DNA of 64,000 nucleotides, taken from Bradyrhizobium sp. 1. Its GTDB lineage: Bacteria; Pseudomonadota; Alphaproteobacteria; Rhizobiales; Xanthobacteraceae. Shown one piece after another: positions 1 through 7,901 of this stretch. Location of the stretch: assembly GCF_023073315.1 (NCBI RefSeq), contig NZ_JADPJH010000014.1, forward strand, positions 555,674 through 619,673, given 5' to 3'. The translations under genes were made by a program, and so were the position numbers. The notes below the pieces were generated by a model that searched no databases, was not told the origin of the DNA, and worked only from the letters and a program-made list of their open reading frames with translations. Within the stretch, counting starts at the first letter, position 1; every line of letters begins with the position of its first letter.

Positions 1-465
1 GCCCGAGGCGAGCACGTTGCGGCGGAACACGTAGGAATAGCCGGCCAGCGCGGCGACGCCCTCCTGGATGCGGGCGCCGCCCGCGTCATAGAGGCCGATG
101 ATGGGCGCCCTCGCCTTCATCGCCATGTCCTGAAGTTTTGTAATTTTCAGCGCGTGCGTTTCGGACAGCGAGCCGCCGAACACCGTGAAGTCCTTGGCAA
201 AGACAAAGGTCTTGCGGCCGTTGATGGTGCCCCAGCCGGTGACGACGCCGTCGCCGGGCACCTTGTTCTTCTCCATGCCGAACTCGGTGGAGCGGTGCTC
301 GACGAACATGTCGAATTCCTCGAACGATCCCTTGTCGAGCAAGAGCTCGATGCGCTCGCGGGCGGTCAGCTTGCCGCGCGCGTGCTGCGCCTCGATGCGC
401 TTCTCCCCGCCGCCGAGCTTTGCGCCGGCACGACGGTCTTCAAGGGCGTCCAAAATATTCTTCAT
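1..465 (-). CDS. pccB: Propionyl-CoA carboxylase beta subunit (carboxyltransferase), N-terminal part
   Basis: The first 155 residues of a biotin-dependent acyl-CoA carboxylase carboxyltransferase subunit; the gene runs off the left edge. The family moves the carboxyl group from biotin to propionyl-CoA, giving methylmalonyl-CoA, in the cytoplasm. The protein opens [12 protein letters not shown], followed by the family's [17 protein letters not shown] block, GDGVVTGWG near residue 78, and [14 protein letters not shown] and [11 protein letters not shown], which line the CoA site. The ATG at 465 sits directly before the conserved N-terminus and is preceded by a purine-rich stretch. The C-terminal half is missing, so a relative such as methylmalonyl-CoA or acetyl-CoA carboxyltransferase cannot be fully excluded, but propionyl-CoA carboxylase is the best match. 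Confidence 0.88.
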   Translation of the reverse strand, partial: MKNILDALEDRRAGAKLGGGEKRIEAQHARGKLTARERIELLLDKGSFEEFDMFVEHRSTEFGMEKNKVPGDGVVTGWGTINGRKTFVFAKDFTVFGGSLSETHALKITKLQDMAMKARAPIIGLYDAGGARIQEGVAALAGYSYVFRRNVLASG

Positions 466-613
466 TTGCTCCCGCCAGTTCTTAGCCTAATGCGATTGCC
501 GGGGGTTCTAACACGGCATTTTGCGGGCCGGGAAGCGGCTTTCGGCGCCGCAGGGCTGCCTTGCCGCAGCGCCAAAGCGCAAGGAATTACAAAGTTTTGC
601 CTGGGAGGCGACG

Positions 614-1018
614 ATGGACCAAGGAACGGCCGAGACGGGTGCTGCGACAGGCGGCGTCAAGATCCTGCTGCGGCTGGAGGGCCTGACCCTGTTCGCAGGG
701 ATGGTGATGCTCTACTGGGCCTGGGACGGCTCCTGGCTGGTGTTCGCCCTGCTGTTCTTCGTGCCCGATCTGAGCTTCCTGGCCTACCTCGCCGACGCCA
801 AATTCGGCGCGCTGGTCTACAACGCCGCCCACAGCTACATGGCGCCGGTGGCGTTGCTGACAGTTGGTTTTGGTCTCGCCTCGCCCTTGACCCTGTCCAT
901 CGCCATGATCTGGCTCGCCCATATCGGCTTCGACCGGGCGCTGGGCTACGGGTTGAAATATTCGGCCGGATTCGGCTTCACACATCTCGGCCGGATCGGG
1001 CGGCAGAAGGACGCCTGA
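614..1018 (+). CDS. DUF4260 family membrane protein
   Basis: A 134-residue protein starting at the ATG at 614, which follows a clear GGGAGG ribosome site; in-frame starts further upstream lack one. After a short polar N-terminus there are about four hydrophobic segments (roughly residues 22-40, 42-60, 75-95 and 98-110). The pattern WLAHIGFDRALGYGLKY followed by GFTHLGRIG near the C-terminus is typical of DUF4260 proteins. The family has no established function; the protein is presumably in the inner membrane. It is divergent from the carboxylase gene on its left and looks monocistronic. Confidence 0.82.
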   Translation: MDQGTAETGAATGGVKILLRLEGLTLFAGMVMLYWAWDGSWLVFALLFFVPDLSFLAYLADAKFGALVYNAAHSYMAPVALLTVGFGLASPLTLSIAMIWLAHIGFDRALGYGLKYSAGFGFTHLGRIGRQKDA

Positions 1019-1187
1019 CGCCCGGCGGCCCCGCTCCATCCGGGCAACGAAACCGTATTTGCCGCGCCAGCCAGTTGACCCGGCCTGCCGATTCAGGCTT
1101 GCTCCAGGCTTACGATCAGGCGCCGAATGTTGCGTGAGCCCAGTCGGTACGGCGGCGGTCCATCACGTCTGGCTGCAAGCATCACGC

Positions 1188-1781
1188 ATGTCCGCTACCG
1201 TCGTCCCCCTGCCGCCGAACTCTTCGTCCGAAACCGTCGACTTCCTGCGGCGCATGGCCAGCATGGTGTCGGGGCGGAACGGCGAGATGCTGCTGCGCGC
1301 CGCGGCGCTGATCGAGTCGCTGAGCCAGCGGGCGATGACGGCCGAACGGCTCTATCACCAGGCGCAGGAAGACAGCACGCGCAGCACCGAGCTGCGCGAG
1401 GCCGCAGAGCTCGCCTCCGACGCCATGGTCGGCCAGATCGAGGCGCTGCGGACGCAGCTTGCCGAGGTCACCGCGGCAGCCGCCGCCGAGCGTGCAGCGT
1501 TCGATAGCGAGCGCGACAAGCTGCTCGGCCTGATGCAGCACGCGGAGAGCCATATCGGCAAGCTCACCACCGAACTCGACACGCTGCATGCCTCCGTCGA
1601 CAGCTTTAACGAGACCGTGGTTTCCGTGCCGATCGAGGTGCTGCGGCTGGCGCGCACCCAGTTCGATTTCCTCTCCGCCGGCTTTGCGCGGAAGGGCGAC
1701 GTGATCTCGCAGGCGATGAGCGAGATCGGCGGCTTCGCCATCGACCAGGCGCTGACGGTGAAGAAGACGGACGCCGCCTGA
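1188..1781 (+). CDS. Hypothetical coiled-coil protein
   Basis: A 197-residue soluble protein with no recognised enzymatic domain. The ATG at 1188 begins MSATVVPLPPNSSSETVDFL. Residues about 40-145 are heptad-rich and charged (repeated E/A/L/R), predicting a long coiled coil. A conserved-looking C-terminal segment (VPIEVLRLARTQFDFLSAGF) resembles alphaproteobacterial phasin-like helical proteins, but only weakly. The open frame continues upstream to 1059 in sequence with poor coding character, so the later start is preferred. Function unknown; a granule- or envelope-associated structural role would fit but is a guess. Confidence 0.65.
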   Translation: MSATVVPLPPNSSSETVDFLRRMASMVSGRNGEMLLRAAALIESLSQRAMTAERLYHQAQEDSTRSTELREAAELASDAMVGQIEALRTQLAEVTAAAAAERAAFDSERDKLLGLMQHAESHIGKLTTELDTLHASVDSFNETVVSVPIEVLRLARTQFDFLSAGFARKGDVISQAMSEIGGFAIDQALTVKKTDAA

Positions 1782-1853
1782 GGCGGACGCGGACGAAATT
1801 GACAGCGCGCCGGCCGGTTGTTCTACTCTGGAAAAATAACACGGGGGATCACC

Positions 1854-2846
1854 ATGCCGACGGCATTTCGCGTCGCTGCTACGCTCATCGCACTCACCGT
1901 TTCAACCGTGCTCGCCAGCGCACAGTCCCTGCCCAGGGACGCAGCGCCCCGGACCGAGATCTTCCCGATCCCGTCGCTCACCCTCTCCGACCAGCAATTC
2001 CTCAGCGGCGATGCAGCGGCCGCCAAGCCCGTGACGGTCGCGGGTGAATTCCGCGTTGCGCAGGGTACCGGCAAACTTCCCGTCGTGGTGCTGATGCACG
2101 GCTCCAGCGGCGTCGGCGCCACCACCGAAGCCTGGGTGCACGCCTTCAACGCCATGGGCATCTCGACCTTCGTGATCGATGGTTTTACCGGCCGCGGGCT
2201 GACCGTGGTCGGGCCGAACCAGGCCCTGCTCGGCCGGCTCAATCTGATCGTCGACATCTACCGCTCGCTGGACATTCTGGCGAAGCATCCCCGCGTCGAC
2301 CCCGACCGCATCGTGCTGATGGGTTTTTCGCGCGGCGGACAGGCTGCGCTCTATGCGAGCCTCGAGCGCTTCAACAAGCTCTGGAACAAGTCCGGCATCC
2401 AGTTCGCCGCCTACATCCCGTTCTATCCGGATTGCTCGACGACGTACGTTGGCGACAGCGACGTCGCCGCGCGCCCGATCCGCATCTTCCACGGCACGCC
2501 TGATGACTACAATCCGGTGAAGAGCTGCAAGGCGTTTGTCGAGCGGCTCAAGACCGCCGGCCGCGACGTGGTGCTGACCGAATATCCCGACAGCGCGCAC
2601 GGCTTCGACAGCGGCCTGCTCGGCGTCAACACGGTGGCCGTGTCCACGGGGGCGCAGACCGCGCGCAACTGCCACATTAGGGAAGGCGACGGCGGCGTCT
2701 TGATGAACGACGACACCAAGGCGCCCTTCACCTACAAAGATTCCTGCATCGAGCTCAATCCGCATGTCGGCGGCAATCCCGTGACGGCGGAAGAGTCGCG
2801 CAAAGCCGTGGTGGATTTCCTGCAGGCGCTGTTCAAGCTGGGATAG
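1854..2846 (+). CDS. Secreted dienelactone-hydrolase-like alpha/beta hydrolase
   Basis: A 330-residue alpha/beta-hydrolase, probably periplasmic. The ATG at 1854 follows a GGGGGATC ribosome site and opens a signal peptide (residues 1-23, cleavage near ASA-QS). An oxyanion-type HGSSG lies at residues 82-86, and the nucleophile elbow GFSRGG puts the catalytic Ser at 159. A later Asp in HGTPDD and His in DSAHGFDS complete a plausible triad. The family uses Cys or Ser nucleophiles on ester or lactone substrates; here it is Ser. The true substrate is unknown. An upstream in-frame ATG at 1818 would add 12 residues but has no ribosome site and spoils the signal peptide. Confidence 0.8.
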   Translation: MPTAFRVAATLIALTVSTVLASAQSLPRDAAPRTEIFPIPSLTLSDQQFLSGDAAAAKPVTVAGEFRVAQGTGKLPVVVLMHGSSGVGATTEAWVHAFNAMGISTFVIDGFTGRGLTVVGPNQALLGRLNLIVDIYRSLDILAKHPRVDPDRIVLMGFSRGGQAALYASLERFNKLWNKSGIQFAAYIPFYPDCSTTYVGDSDVAARPIRIFHGTPDDYNPVKSCKAFVERLKTAGRDVVLTEYPDSAHGFDSGLLGVNTVAVSTGAQTARNCHIREGDGGVLMNDDTKAPFTYKDSCIELNPHVGGNPVTAEESRKAVVDFLQALFKLG

Positions 2847-2859
2847 GAGCCACATACTC

Positions 2860-2946
2860 CGTCATTGCGAGCGTAGTGAAGCAATCCAGGATCTTTCCGC
2901 GGAGATAGTCTGGATTGCTTCGTCGCAAGGGCTCCTCGCAATGACG
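2860..2946. repeat. Palindromic intergenic repeat, family A (full copy)
   Basis: An 87-bp imperfect palindrome. The outer arms are GTCATTGCGAG and CTCGCAATGAC; the inner arms are GAAGCAATCCAG and CTGGATTGCTTC. It lies between two convergent genes, 14 bp from the first stop codon, and could fold into a long hairpin in either transcript. A shortened copy occurs at 7828-7878. Confidence 0.85.
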
Positions 2947-2963
2947 GGTCGAGAGAGCGAGGC

Positions 2964-3620
2964 CTACGGCTCGCCCGGCTTGAACGGCTCCTGCTTGTCG
3001 GGCGGTACCGTCTCTTCCGCCATCGCCAGCAGCATCGCGACCATCACGTAATTGCCGGACACCGCCGTGAGATCGACGATCTGCTGATCGTTGAACATCT
3101 TTTTCGCACGCGCGTAGGTCTCATCGGAAACCTTCTTCGTCGTGGTGATCTCGGTGACGAAGTCGTAGACCACGGCCTCGTCCTCGGCCATCTTCGAGGG
3201 CCGCTTGTTCGCCTTCAGCTCCGCGATGATATCCGCCGACAGGCCCGCCTTGGCCGCCAGCGGCGCGTGCGCGAACCATTCCACCTGCGAGCGCCACTGC
3301 CGGCCGATGATCAGGATCGCGAACTCATTCAGCTTGGTCGGGACCGACGTCTCCCAGCGCAGATAGTAGAACAGATCGAACAGGCGCTGGCCGAGCACGG
3401 GGCTGCGGATCATCGGATTGTAGGGCCCGCCGATGCCGACGCTCGACACCTTCATGATCTGCTCGCCGAGCGACTTCTGCCTGGCGTCGAGCTGGTCCAT
3501 GGTGAGCTGCGGAAAGCGCGGCTCCTTGCTGGTGGCGGGGCCAGCAAACATCGTGGCGGCGAGCCAGCCGCCCGCGGCGGCAAGCGTGAGCGACGACAGC
3601 CAGAGTGGCGTTGAGTTCAT
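2964..3620 (-). CDS. Carboxymuconolactone decarboxylase family protein, exported
   Basis: A 218-residue AhpD/CMD-fold protein. The N-terminus looks like a signal peptide or anchor (hydrophobic residues 5-27, then GPATSKEPRFP). The CMD core contains LNEFAILIIGRQWRSQVEWFAHAPLA, where the E-W-x-x-H-x-x-x-A pattern replaces the redox CxxC of AhpD, so a peroxidase-reductant role is unlikely. The start ATG at 3620 has GGGAGGATAA directly upstream, a good ribosome site. It is convergent with the hydrolase on its left and codirectional with the beta-lactamase on its right. Related proteins sit in aromatic catabolism, but the substrate is not readable here. Confidence 0.8.
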   Translation of the reverse strand: MNSTPLWLSSLTLAAAGGWLAATMFAGPATSKEPRFPQLTMDQLDARQKSLGEQIMKVSSVGIGGPYNPMIRSPVLGQRLFDLFYYLRWETSVPTKLNEFAILIIGRQWRSQVEWFAHAPLAAKAGLSADIIAELKANKRPSKMAEDEAVVYDFVTEITTTKKVSDETYARAKKMFNDQQIVDLTAVSGNYVMVAMLLAMAEETVPPDKQEPFKPGEP

Positions 3621-3689
3621 CGTTATCCTCCCGACCTTTTTTCTTGCTTGGTCGGGATGATGCTAATCGAGCAGGTTCGCGCGCGCCAG

Positions 3690-4547
3690 CTAGACCGCGC
3701 CAATCTCGGTAAGGCAGGCTTGCGTCAGCGGCATGCGCTCACCGACGAGACGCGGCTCGGTACAGTCCATGTTGAGCGCAAACACCGTATGCGCCTCGCC
3801 CTTCTCGGCCCAGCCGACCATCCAGCCCAGCGACGGCGCGCCCCGCTCGGCCCCCAGCAATCCGGACTTGGCACGGATGACACTGTCGCCGACCTTGGTC
3901 ACCGGCAGGATGTCGGCGACGAGATCCTGGCTGCGCTTGCTGATCGGCAACGCGCGTCGGCGCAGCCGGTCGATGAAATCGATCTGCTCGATAGGGTCGA
4001 TGCGCAAGGCGCCGGTGAGCCAGAACTGATCGATGCCACCGCCGATGTCGTGATTGCCGTAGTCGAGCAGATCGACATATTTCTGCATGCGCTCTTGCCC
4101 GATCCGCCGCGCAATCTCCTGATAGACCGGCACGGCACTCACCGCGATCGCACTGCGCAGCGTGTGGTCCTTGTTCCACGCCTCGATCGGCCGCTTCACG
4201 CCGTCCCAGGGAAACACGTCCTTGTCTGGGTCGGCGACAACGCCGGTCTCAAGCGCTATCAGCGAGTTCGGAATCTTGAAGGTCGAAGCCGGCAGCTTGG
4301 CTTCGCCGGAGCGTTCCTTGTCGCTCGCGACGATCAGATAATCCTCGACCTTGTAGCCGACGAAGGTGCCTGACGTGCCGAGGTCGGTGAAACGCTTTGC
4401 CAGGCTCTCACGAATCTCATTACGCGGCGGCGCGACATGGGCGAACGCGCGCGACGGCAGGACTGCTGTTGCGGCGAGAAGGCCAAGGGTGAAACGGCGG
4501 GTGATCAAGAGCGGTATCCGTTGAGCAATGAAAGCCGGCGCGACCAT
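3690..4547 (-). CDS. Class D (OXA-type) beta-lactamase
   Basis: A 285-residue serine beta-lactamase, periplasmic, hydrolysing beta-lactam rings through an acyl-enzyme. All class D landmarks are present: STFK at residues 88-91 (nucleophile Ser88, carboxylation-type Lys91), SAV at 137-139, YGN at 163-165, FWLTG at 175-179 (the Trp that stabilises the carbamylated Lys) and KSG at 227-229 in place of the common KTG. Residues about 17-36 form a twin-arginine-like or Sec signal (RRFTLGLLAATAVLP). A TTG about 14 codons downstream would give a tighter signal peptide. It looks like an intrinsic chromosomal gene: no mobile element flanks it and its base composition matches the neighbours. Confidence 0.92.
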   Translation of the reverse strand: MVAPAFIAQRIPLLITRRFTLGLLAATAVLPSRAFAHVAPPRNEIRESLAKRFTDLGTSGTFVGYKVEDYLIVASDKERSGEAKLPASTFKIPNSLIALETGVVADPDKDVFPWDGVKRPIEAWNKDHTLRSAIAVSAVPVYQEIARRIGQERMQKYVDLLDYGNHDIGGGIDQFWLTGALRIDPIEQIDFIDRLRRRALPISKRSQDLVADILPVTKVGDSVIRAKSGLLGAERGAPSLGWMVGWAEKGEAHTVFALNMDCTEPRLVGERMPLTQACLTEIGAV

Positions 4548-4580
4548 GCAGCCGCTATCATGGTGAAACGATGACAGCGC

Positions 4581-4841
4581 TCAGCGCCGCCCCGACAGCC
4601 GCAGCACGAACACCAGCACTTCGGCGACGGCCTTGTAGAGATCGGGCGGGATCTCCTCGCCGAGCTCGACCTTGGACAGCGCGCCCGCCAAGATCTCGTT
4701 CTCCTCGATCGGAATGTCGTTGGCTTTGGCGATCTCGACGATTTTTTCGCCGATCGTGCCCCTGCCCTTGGCTACGACGATTGGCGCGTTGCTGCCCTTC
4801 TCGTAATGCAGCGCAATTGCGAGCTTGGATGGATCGCTCAT
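4581..4841 (-). CDS. FlhB C-terminal-domain-like export switch protein
   Basis: An 86-residue stand-alone protein like the cytoplasmic C-terminal domain of FlhB/YscU/HrcU. It starts MSDPSKLAIALHYEKG and has the family's core IVAKGRG...AKANDIPIEENEILAGALSKVELGEEIPPDLYKAVAEVL. Full-length FlhB has four membrane helices and an autocleaving NPTH; both are missing here. The start ATG overlaps the stop of the fliK-like gene by four bases (ATGA), so the two are translationally coupled. Similar fliK-neighbouring FlhB tails occur in other alphaproteobacteria; the role is presumed to be in substrate switching of the flagellar export gate. Confidence 0.85.
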   Translation of the reverse strand: MSDPSKLAIALHYEKGSNAPIVVAKGRGTIGEKIVEIAKANDIPIEENEILAGALSKVELGEEIPPDLYKAVAEVLVFVLRLSGRR

Positions 4842-6445
4842 GTGGCGCGGTCCAGGAAGTGGCCGGCGCGGGCCGGTGCGGGCTGCGGCGGCGTACCGTC
4901 GCGTACAACGATATCGCCGGGCTTGAGCTCGGCTCTGGTCATCGCCTGGCTGAGCTCGCCGATCCCGGCGCGAAGCTGTTGCGCGGTCGCCGGCCGCTCC
5001 GCCCACATCCGCACAAAGGTCTTGTCGCCGTTGAGCGTGATCAGCGCATGCACCGGACCGGCCGGTTCGACATTGAGCGTGAAGCGCGCGCGCCAGGCGC
5101 GTTTGGCGGGATCGGCGGATTCGTTGCCGCCATCGCGCGAGATCTCGAACTGCGCCATCGCGGTGCCCTGCGGCGTCGCAAACGGAATCTCGAAATTCCA
5201 CTGCGGCGCGGTCGGATCGATGCGGTGGCCGCTGGCGTCAGTGCGATCAGGGAGTGATGCGACCTGCAGCAATGTCTGCCGCGCTATCGCTGCATCGGTG
5301 TCGTCGAGCAGGCGATGCATGGTTGCAGCGAGCGGTGTATCCGGCGCGAGCGATGGCGAGGCGATAGCCTGCGCAGCCGGCAATGCGCCGCGGAACGGCG
5401 GCGGCGTCGTGCGCGCGGCGGCCTCGAAGGCGTGACCGTCCGGCACGGCCTTGTTGGAGCCCGGGACGTTCCCAATCAGGCGCGGCAGGTTTTGCGTGAC
5501 CTCTTGCAGGAGGCTCGCGGCAAGGCCGGCGGACATGGTTCGCGGCACCGCGGCCTGCGGAGCACCGCCAGCGATGTCAGCCAGCACGGCGGCCGCGAGA
5601 TTGCTACGCGGCGCTTGGGAGATATCAGCTCCCGTTGAAGATAGTGTGGCCTGCACAGCCTCACCTGCTGCCGGAGCCGGCGCGGCGGCGACCTGCGATG
5701 TCGCAGTGGCGTTCGTCGGGATCGCCGCACGTTGCGCCTGCGGTGCGGCGGTCTCGAGCGTGGCCAGTGTCTGGCGCAACACCAGCAGCGCCGCTTTCAG
5801 ATCCGGCACATTGCCGGAGGACGGTGTCGCGCCTGCGGCCAGCGAAGCCTCGAGGAACAGGCCGGATTTCTGGAAGGCGGATTCGATATTGCCGCCACCG
5901 AGGGCGGTGTTGAGTGGCGTCTGCTGCGCCAGCACGTCCAGCACCGCCTGCTTCAGTCCCGCCGGCAGATCGCTGCCGGTGACGACGGAGGCCAGATTGG
6001 CGAACAACGGCGCCTGGCTGCCCTGTTTTGTGACGGCCTCGGCCGAGGCGACGGTGACGGCGACCTGCTCCAACGGCGTCAGCGTGTTGCGTGCCGCGTT
6101 CGCGGACGGTGCCAGCGACGGACTGTCCACCAGCGACGTGGCCCCCGGCGTCAGCGTGACCTGATCGGTCGACGCCTGGCCTGTCCCGCCCACGACGGCG
6201 AGCCGGATGGTGCCGTCATTCTGCGACACCGCAAGCTGGAGATTTTGCCCGGGCGTCAGCGACACCTCCGACATCACGTCCATCGAGAGGTTCGCGATCG
6301 CGATCCGCACCAGATTGTCGGCGAGCACGCTGACGACCCTGGCGTCGACGACGCTGCCGGCCTGAAGCACAAGATCGGGCGTCGCCGCATCAGCCACAGG
6401 GCTGGCGGAACTGACGGGAACGATCGAGCTTATCGGCGTCGGCAT
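4838..6445 (-). CDS. fliK: Flagellar hook-length control protein FliK-like
   Basis: A 535-residue protein with the FliK layout: a long Ala/Thr/Pro/Gln-rich, probably disordered N-terminal ruler region (residues about 1-390) and a C-terminal Flg_hook domain (residues about 400-510, containing AQFEISRDGG, ARFTLNVEPAGPVHALITLNG and VRMWAERPATAQQLRAG). In the family the N-part measures the hook and the C-part signals the FlhB switch; here the next gene downstream encodes an isolated FlhB tail. The ATG at 6445 begins MPTPISSIVPV. A GTG at 6475 would add ten residues; neither has a strong ribosome site. The rest of the flagellar regulon is not in this window. Confidence 0.8.
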   Translation of the reverse strand: MPTPISSIVPVSSASPVADAATPDLVLQAGSVVDARVVSVLADNLVRIAIANLSMDVMSEVSLTPGQNLQLAVSQNDGTIRLAVVGGTGQASTDQVTLTPGATSLVDSPSLAPSANAARNTLTPLEQVAVTVASAEAVTKQGSQAPLFANLASVVTGSDLPAGLKQAVLDVLAQQTPLNTALGGGNIESAFQKSGLFLEASLAAGATPSSGNVPDLKAALLVLRQTLATLETAAPQAQRAAIPTNATATSQVAAAPAPAAGEAVQATLSSTGADISQAPRSNLAAAVLADIAGGAPQAAVPRTMSAGLAASLLQEVTQNLPRLIGNVPGSNKAVPDGHAFEAAARTTPPPFRGALPAAQAIASPSLAPDTPLAATMHRLLDDTDAAIARQTLLQVASLPDRTDASGHRIDPTAPQWNFEIPFATPQGTAMAQFEISRDGGNESADPAKRAWRARFTLNVEPAGPVHALITLNGDKTFVRMWAERPATAQQLRAGIGELSQAMTRAELKPGDIVVRDGTPPQPAPARAGHFLDRAT

Positions 6446-6502
6446 CTCAAGGGGGCCCGGGAATTCTGGTCCCACCCTAAGGCCGGCCTCGTAAACCTCT
6501 CG

Positions 6503-7297
6503 TTAAGGACCTTCGGCCGCTTGCGGCCTCACGGCCGCCAAAACCGTCACGGCGGCATGAAAATCCCTCAGGCGAGCGGCCCTGCGGGCGGCGGCCTCCT
6601 CGTCCACGCCCCATTTCTCGGCGTTCCAGTCCTCATCGACATGGGCGGCGTCCCAGACCTGGCCGGCATCGCGTGCGCCATGGGCCAGCGCCAGCGCCAG
6701 CAGCGCCGAGCCGGTCAGGGTCGTCACCACATGAAGTGCCGCGACCGACCAGGCGTCGCCGGGCAGCGCAGCGCGAGCAGCCTGAATGGCCTCGTCCGGC
6801 TGCTTCACGTGCATGACGCCCTCGGACAGGATGAAATGCGCCCCAAGCGTCTCCGCGGCCCAGAACAGCACGGGGTCCCAATGGGCGGCCTCGCGGGCGA
6901 CCAGCCCTTCCGGATGGCCGGCGCGATAGAACAGCAGATCGGACTCGAAATATTTGGCGAGGTCCTCGGCGACGAGCTCGACGCGGTCGACCACGCCCTC
7001 GACCACGCTGTTGGCGACCCGCGTCAACGGCATGGTCATGGGGTTGATCGTCTCCCCCTGCGCCGCCCATTCCGCGGCCACCGCATCGGCGAGCGCGCGC
7101 GAAGGGATGACCACCTGGCGCTTGGACGGCGTGCGGATCGGCTTGCCGTCGAGCATGATGGCAAATCCGCCCTCAACCTCGGCCACGCCCGCCTCCTGGT
7201 AGAAGCGCTTGCGCAGCGGCACGCGCGAGGCCTGGCGGACCGCCTCCTGCGGATCGAGCGGGGATCGCCCCGCCATCTCGTCGAACAATTCGCGCAT
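6503..7297 (-). CDS. ATP12 family F1-ATPase assembly chaperone
   Basis: A 264-residue ATP12 homologue. In mitochondria and alphaproteobacteria this chaperone binds the F1 alpha subunit before F1 assembly. Conserved blocks: FYQEAGVAEVEGGFAIMLDGKPIRTP near residue 33, a helical region with AVAAEWAAQGETINPMTMPLTR, and ESDLLFYRAGHPEGLVAREAAHWDP. The start ATG at 7297 precedes MRELFDEMAGRSPLDPQEA. It lies 57 bp upstream of fliK on the same strand and diverges from the small secreted protein gene on its right; the start regions leave about 75 bp for promoters. Confidence 0.9.
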   Translation of the reverse strand: MRELFDEMAGRSPLDPQEAVRQASRVPLRKRFYQEAGVAEVEGGFAIMLDGKPIRTPSKRQVVIPSRALADAVAAEWAAQGETINPMTMPLTRVANSVVEGVVDRVELVAEDLAKYFESDLLFYRAGHPEGLVAREAAHWDPVLFWAAETLGAHFILSEGVMHVKQPDEAIQAARAALPGDAWSVAALHVVTTLTGSALLALALAHGARDAGQVWDAAHVDEDWNAEKWGVDEEAAARRAARLRDFHAAVTVLAAVRPQAAEGP

Positions 7298-7372
7298 CTT
7301 GAGTTTTCGGTCTCCGCCGCTGAATATTAGGCTTTTAAGGTAAGACCGGCAGCTGATAAAGCGAGCGGCGCG

Positions 7373-7819
7373 ATGAGGGAACTTGCGGGCATTGTGGCCC
7401 TGTTCGGCGGGCTTTGGCTGGCAGCAGCCGAGGCCGGCTTTCGCACCCCGGAATCGCTGGTCCGGAATGTCTACGCCTATTACGGCCAGGGTGCACCCGA
7501 GCTGTCAAAAGGCCTGCCGCGCGATGCCATGACCGCCCGGCAATTCTTCGACCCCTCCCTGCGCAAGGCCTGGAGCACGCCGAGGCTCGAGCCCTATGAT
7601 TTCCTGGTGCAGAGCCCGAGCTGGAAGCTCGGCCCAGTGACGATCGCGGTCGTGCGCCGGCAATACGACAAGACCTATGTTGCAGCGAATTTCGACAATC
7701 ACGGCCGCCGGGTGGCGCTGAACTTCGTTCTGGTCAACGGGCCCGAGGGCTGGCTGATCACGGATGTCGAGAGCCCGCATGACAGTCTGCGGATGTTTCT
7801 GGAGCAGTTTCGGAATTGA
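7373..7819 (+). CDS. Small exported protein, DUF3828-like
   Basis: A 148-residue protein with an N-terminal signal peptide (residues 1-21). The mature part starts GFRTPESLVRNVYAYYGQ and contains a middle TARQFFDPSLRKAW and an end with WLITDVESPHDSLRMFLEQF. This is the shape of DUF3828/NTF2-like periplasmic proteins: an early ESL-x-Y-Y helix, FF-x-x-L, and a closing I-x-D-V strand. No function is known. It has its own short upstream region shared with the divergent ATP12 gene. Its stop is 9 bp from a truncated family A palindrome. Confidence 0.6.
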   Translation: MRELAGIVALFGGLWLAAAEAGFRTPESLVRNVYAYYGQGAPELSKGLPRDAMTARQFFDPSLRKAWSTPRLEPYDFLVQSPSWKLGPVTIAVVRRQYDKTYVAANFDNHGRRVALNFVLVNGPEGWLITDVESPHDSLRMFLEQFRN

Positions 7820-7827
7820 GGGGTTTC

Positions 7828-7878
7828 CGTCATAGCGAGCTCTGGATTGCTTCGTCGCAAGAGCTCCTCGCAATGACG
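7828..7878. repeat. Palindromic intergenic repeat, family A (shortened copy)
   Basis: A 51-bp relative of the element at 2860-2946: the right half (TCTGGATTGCTTCGTCGCAA then CTCCTCGCAATGACG) is almost the same, but the left arm has lost its inner segment, leaving GTCATAGCGAG. It too lies between convergent genes. Confidence 0.8.
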
Positions 7879-7901
7879 AGGCTAGCAACGGGGCCCAGCC
7901 C

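Noticed and set aside
5732..7330. 532-residue plus-strand frame across fliK and the ATP12 gene
   Set aside because: Antisense shadow spanning two supported genes and the gap between them.
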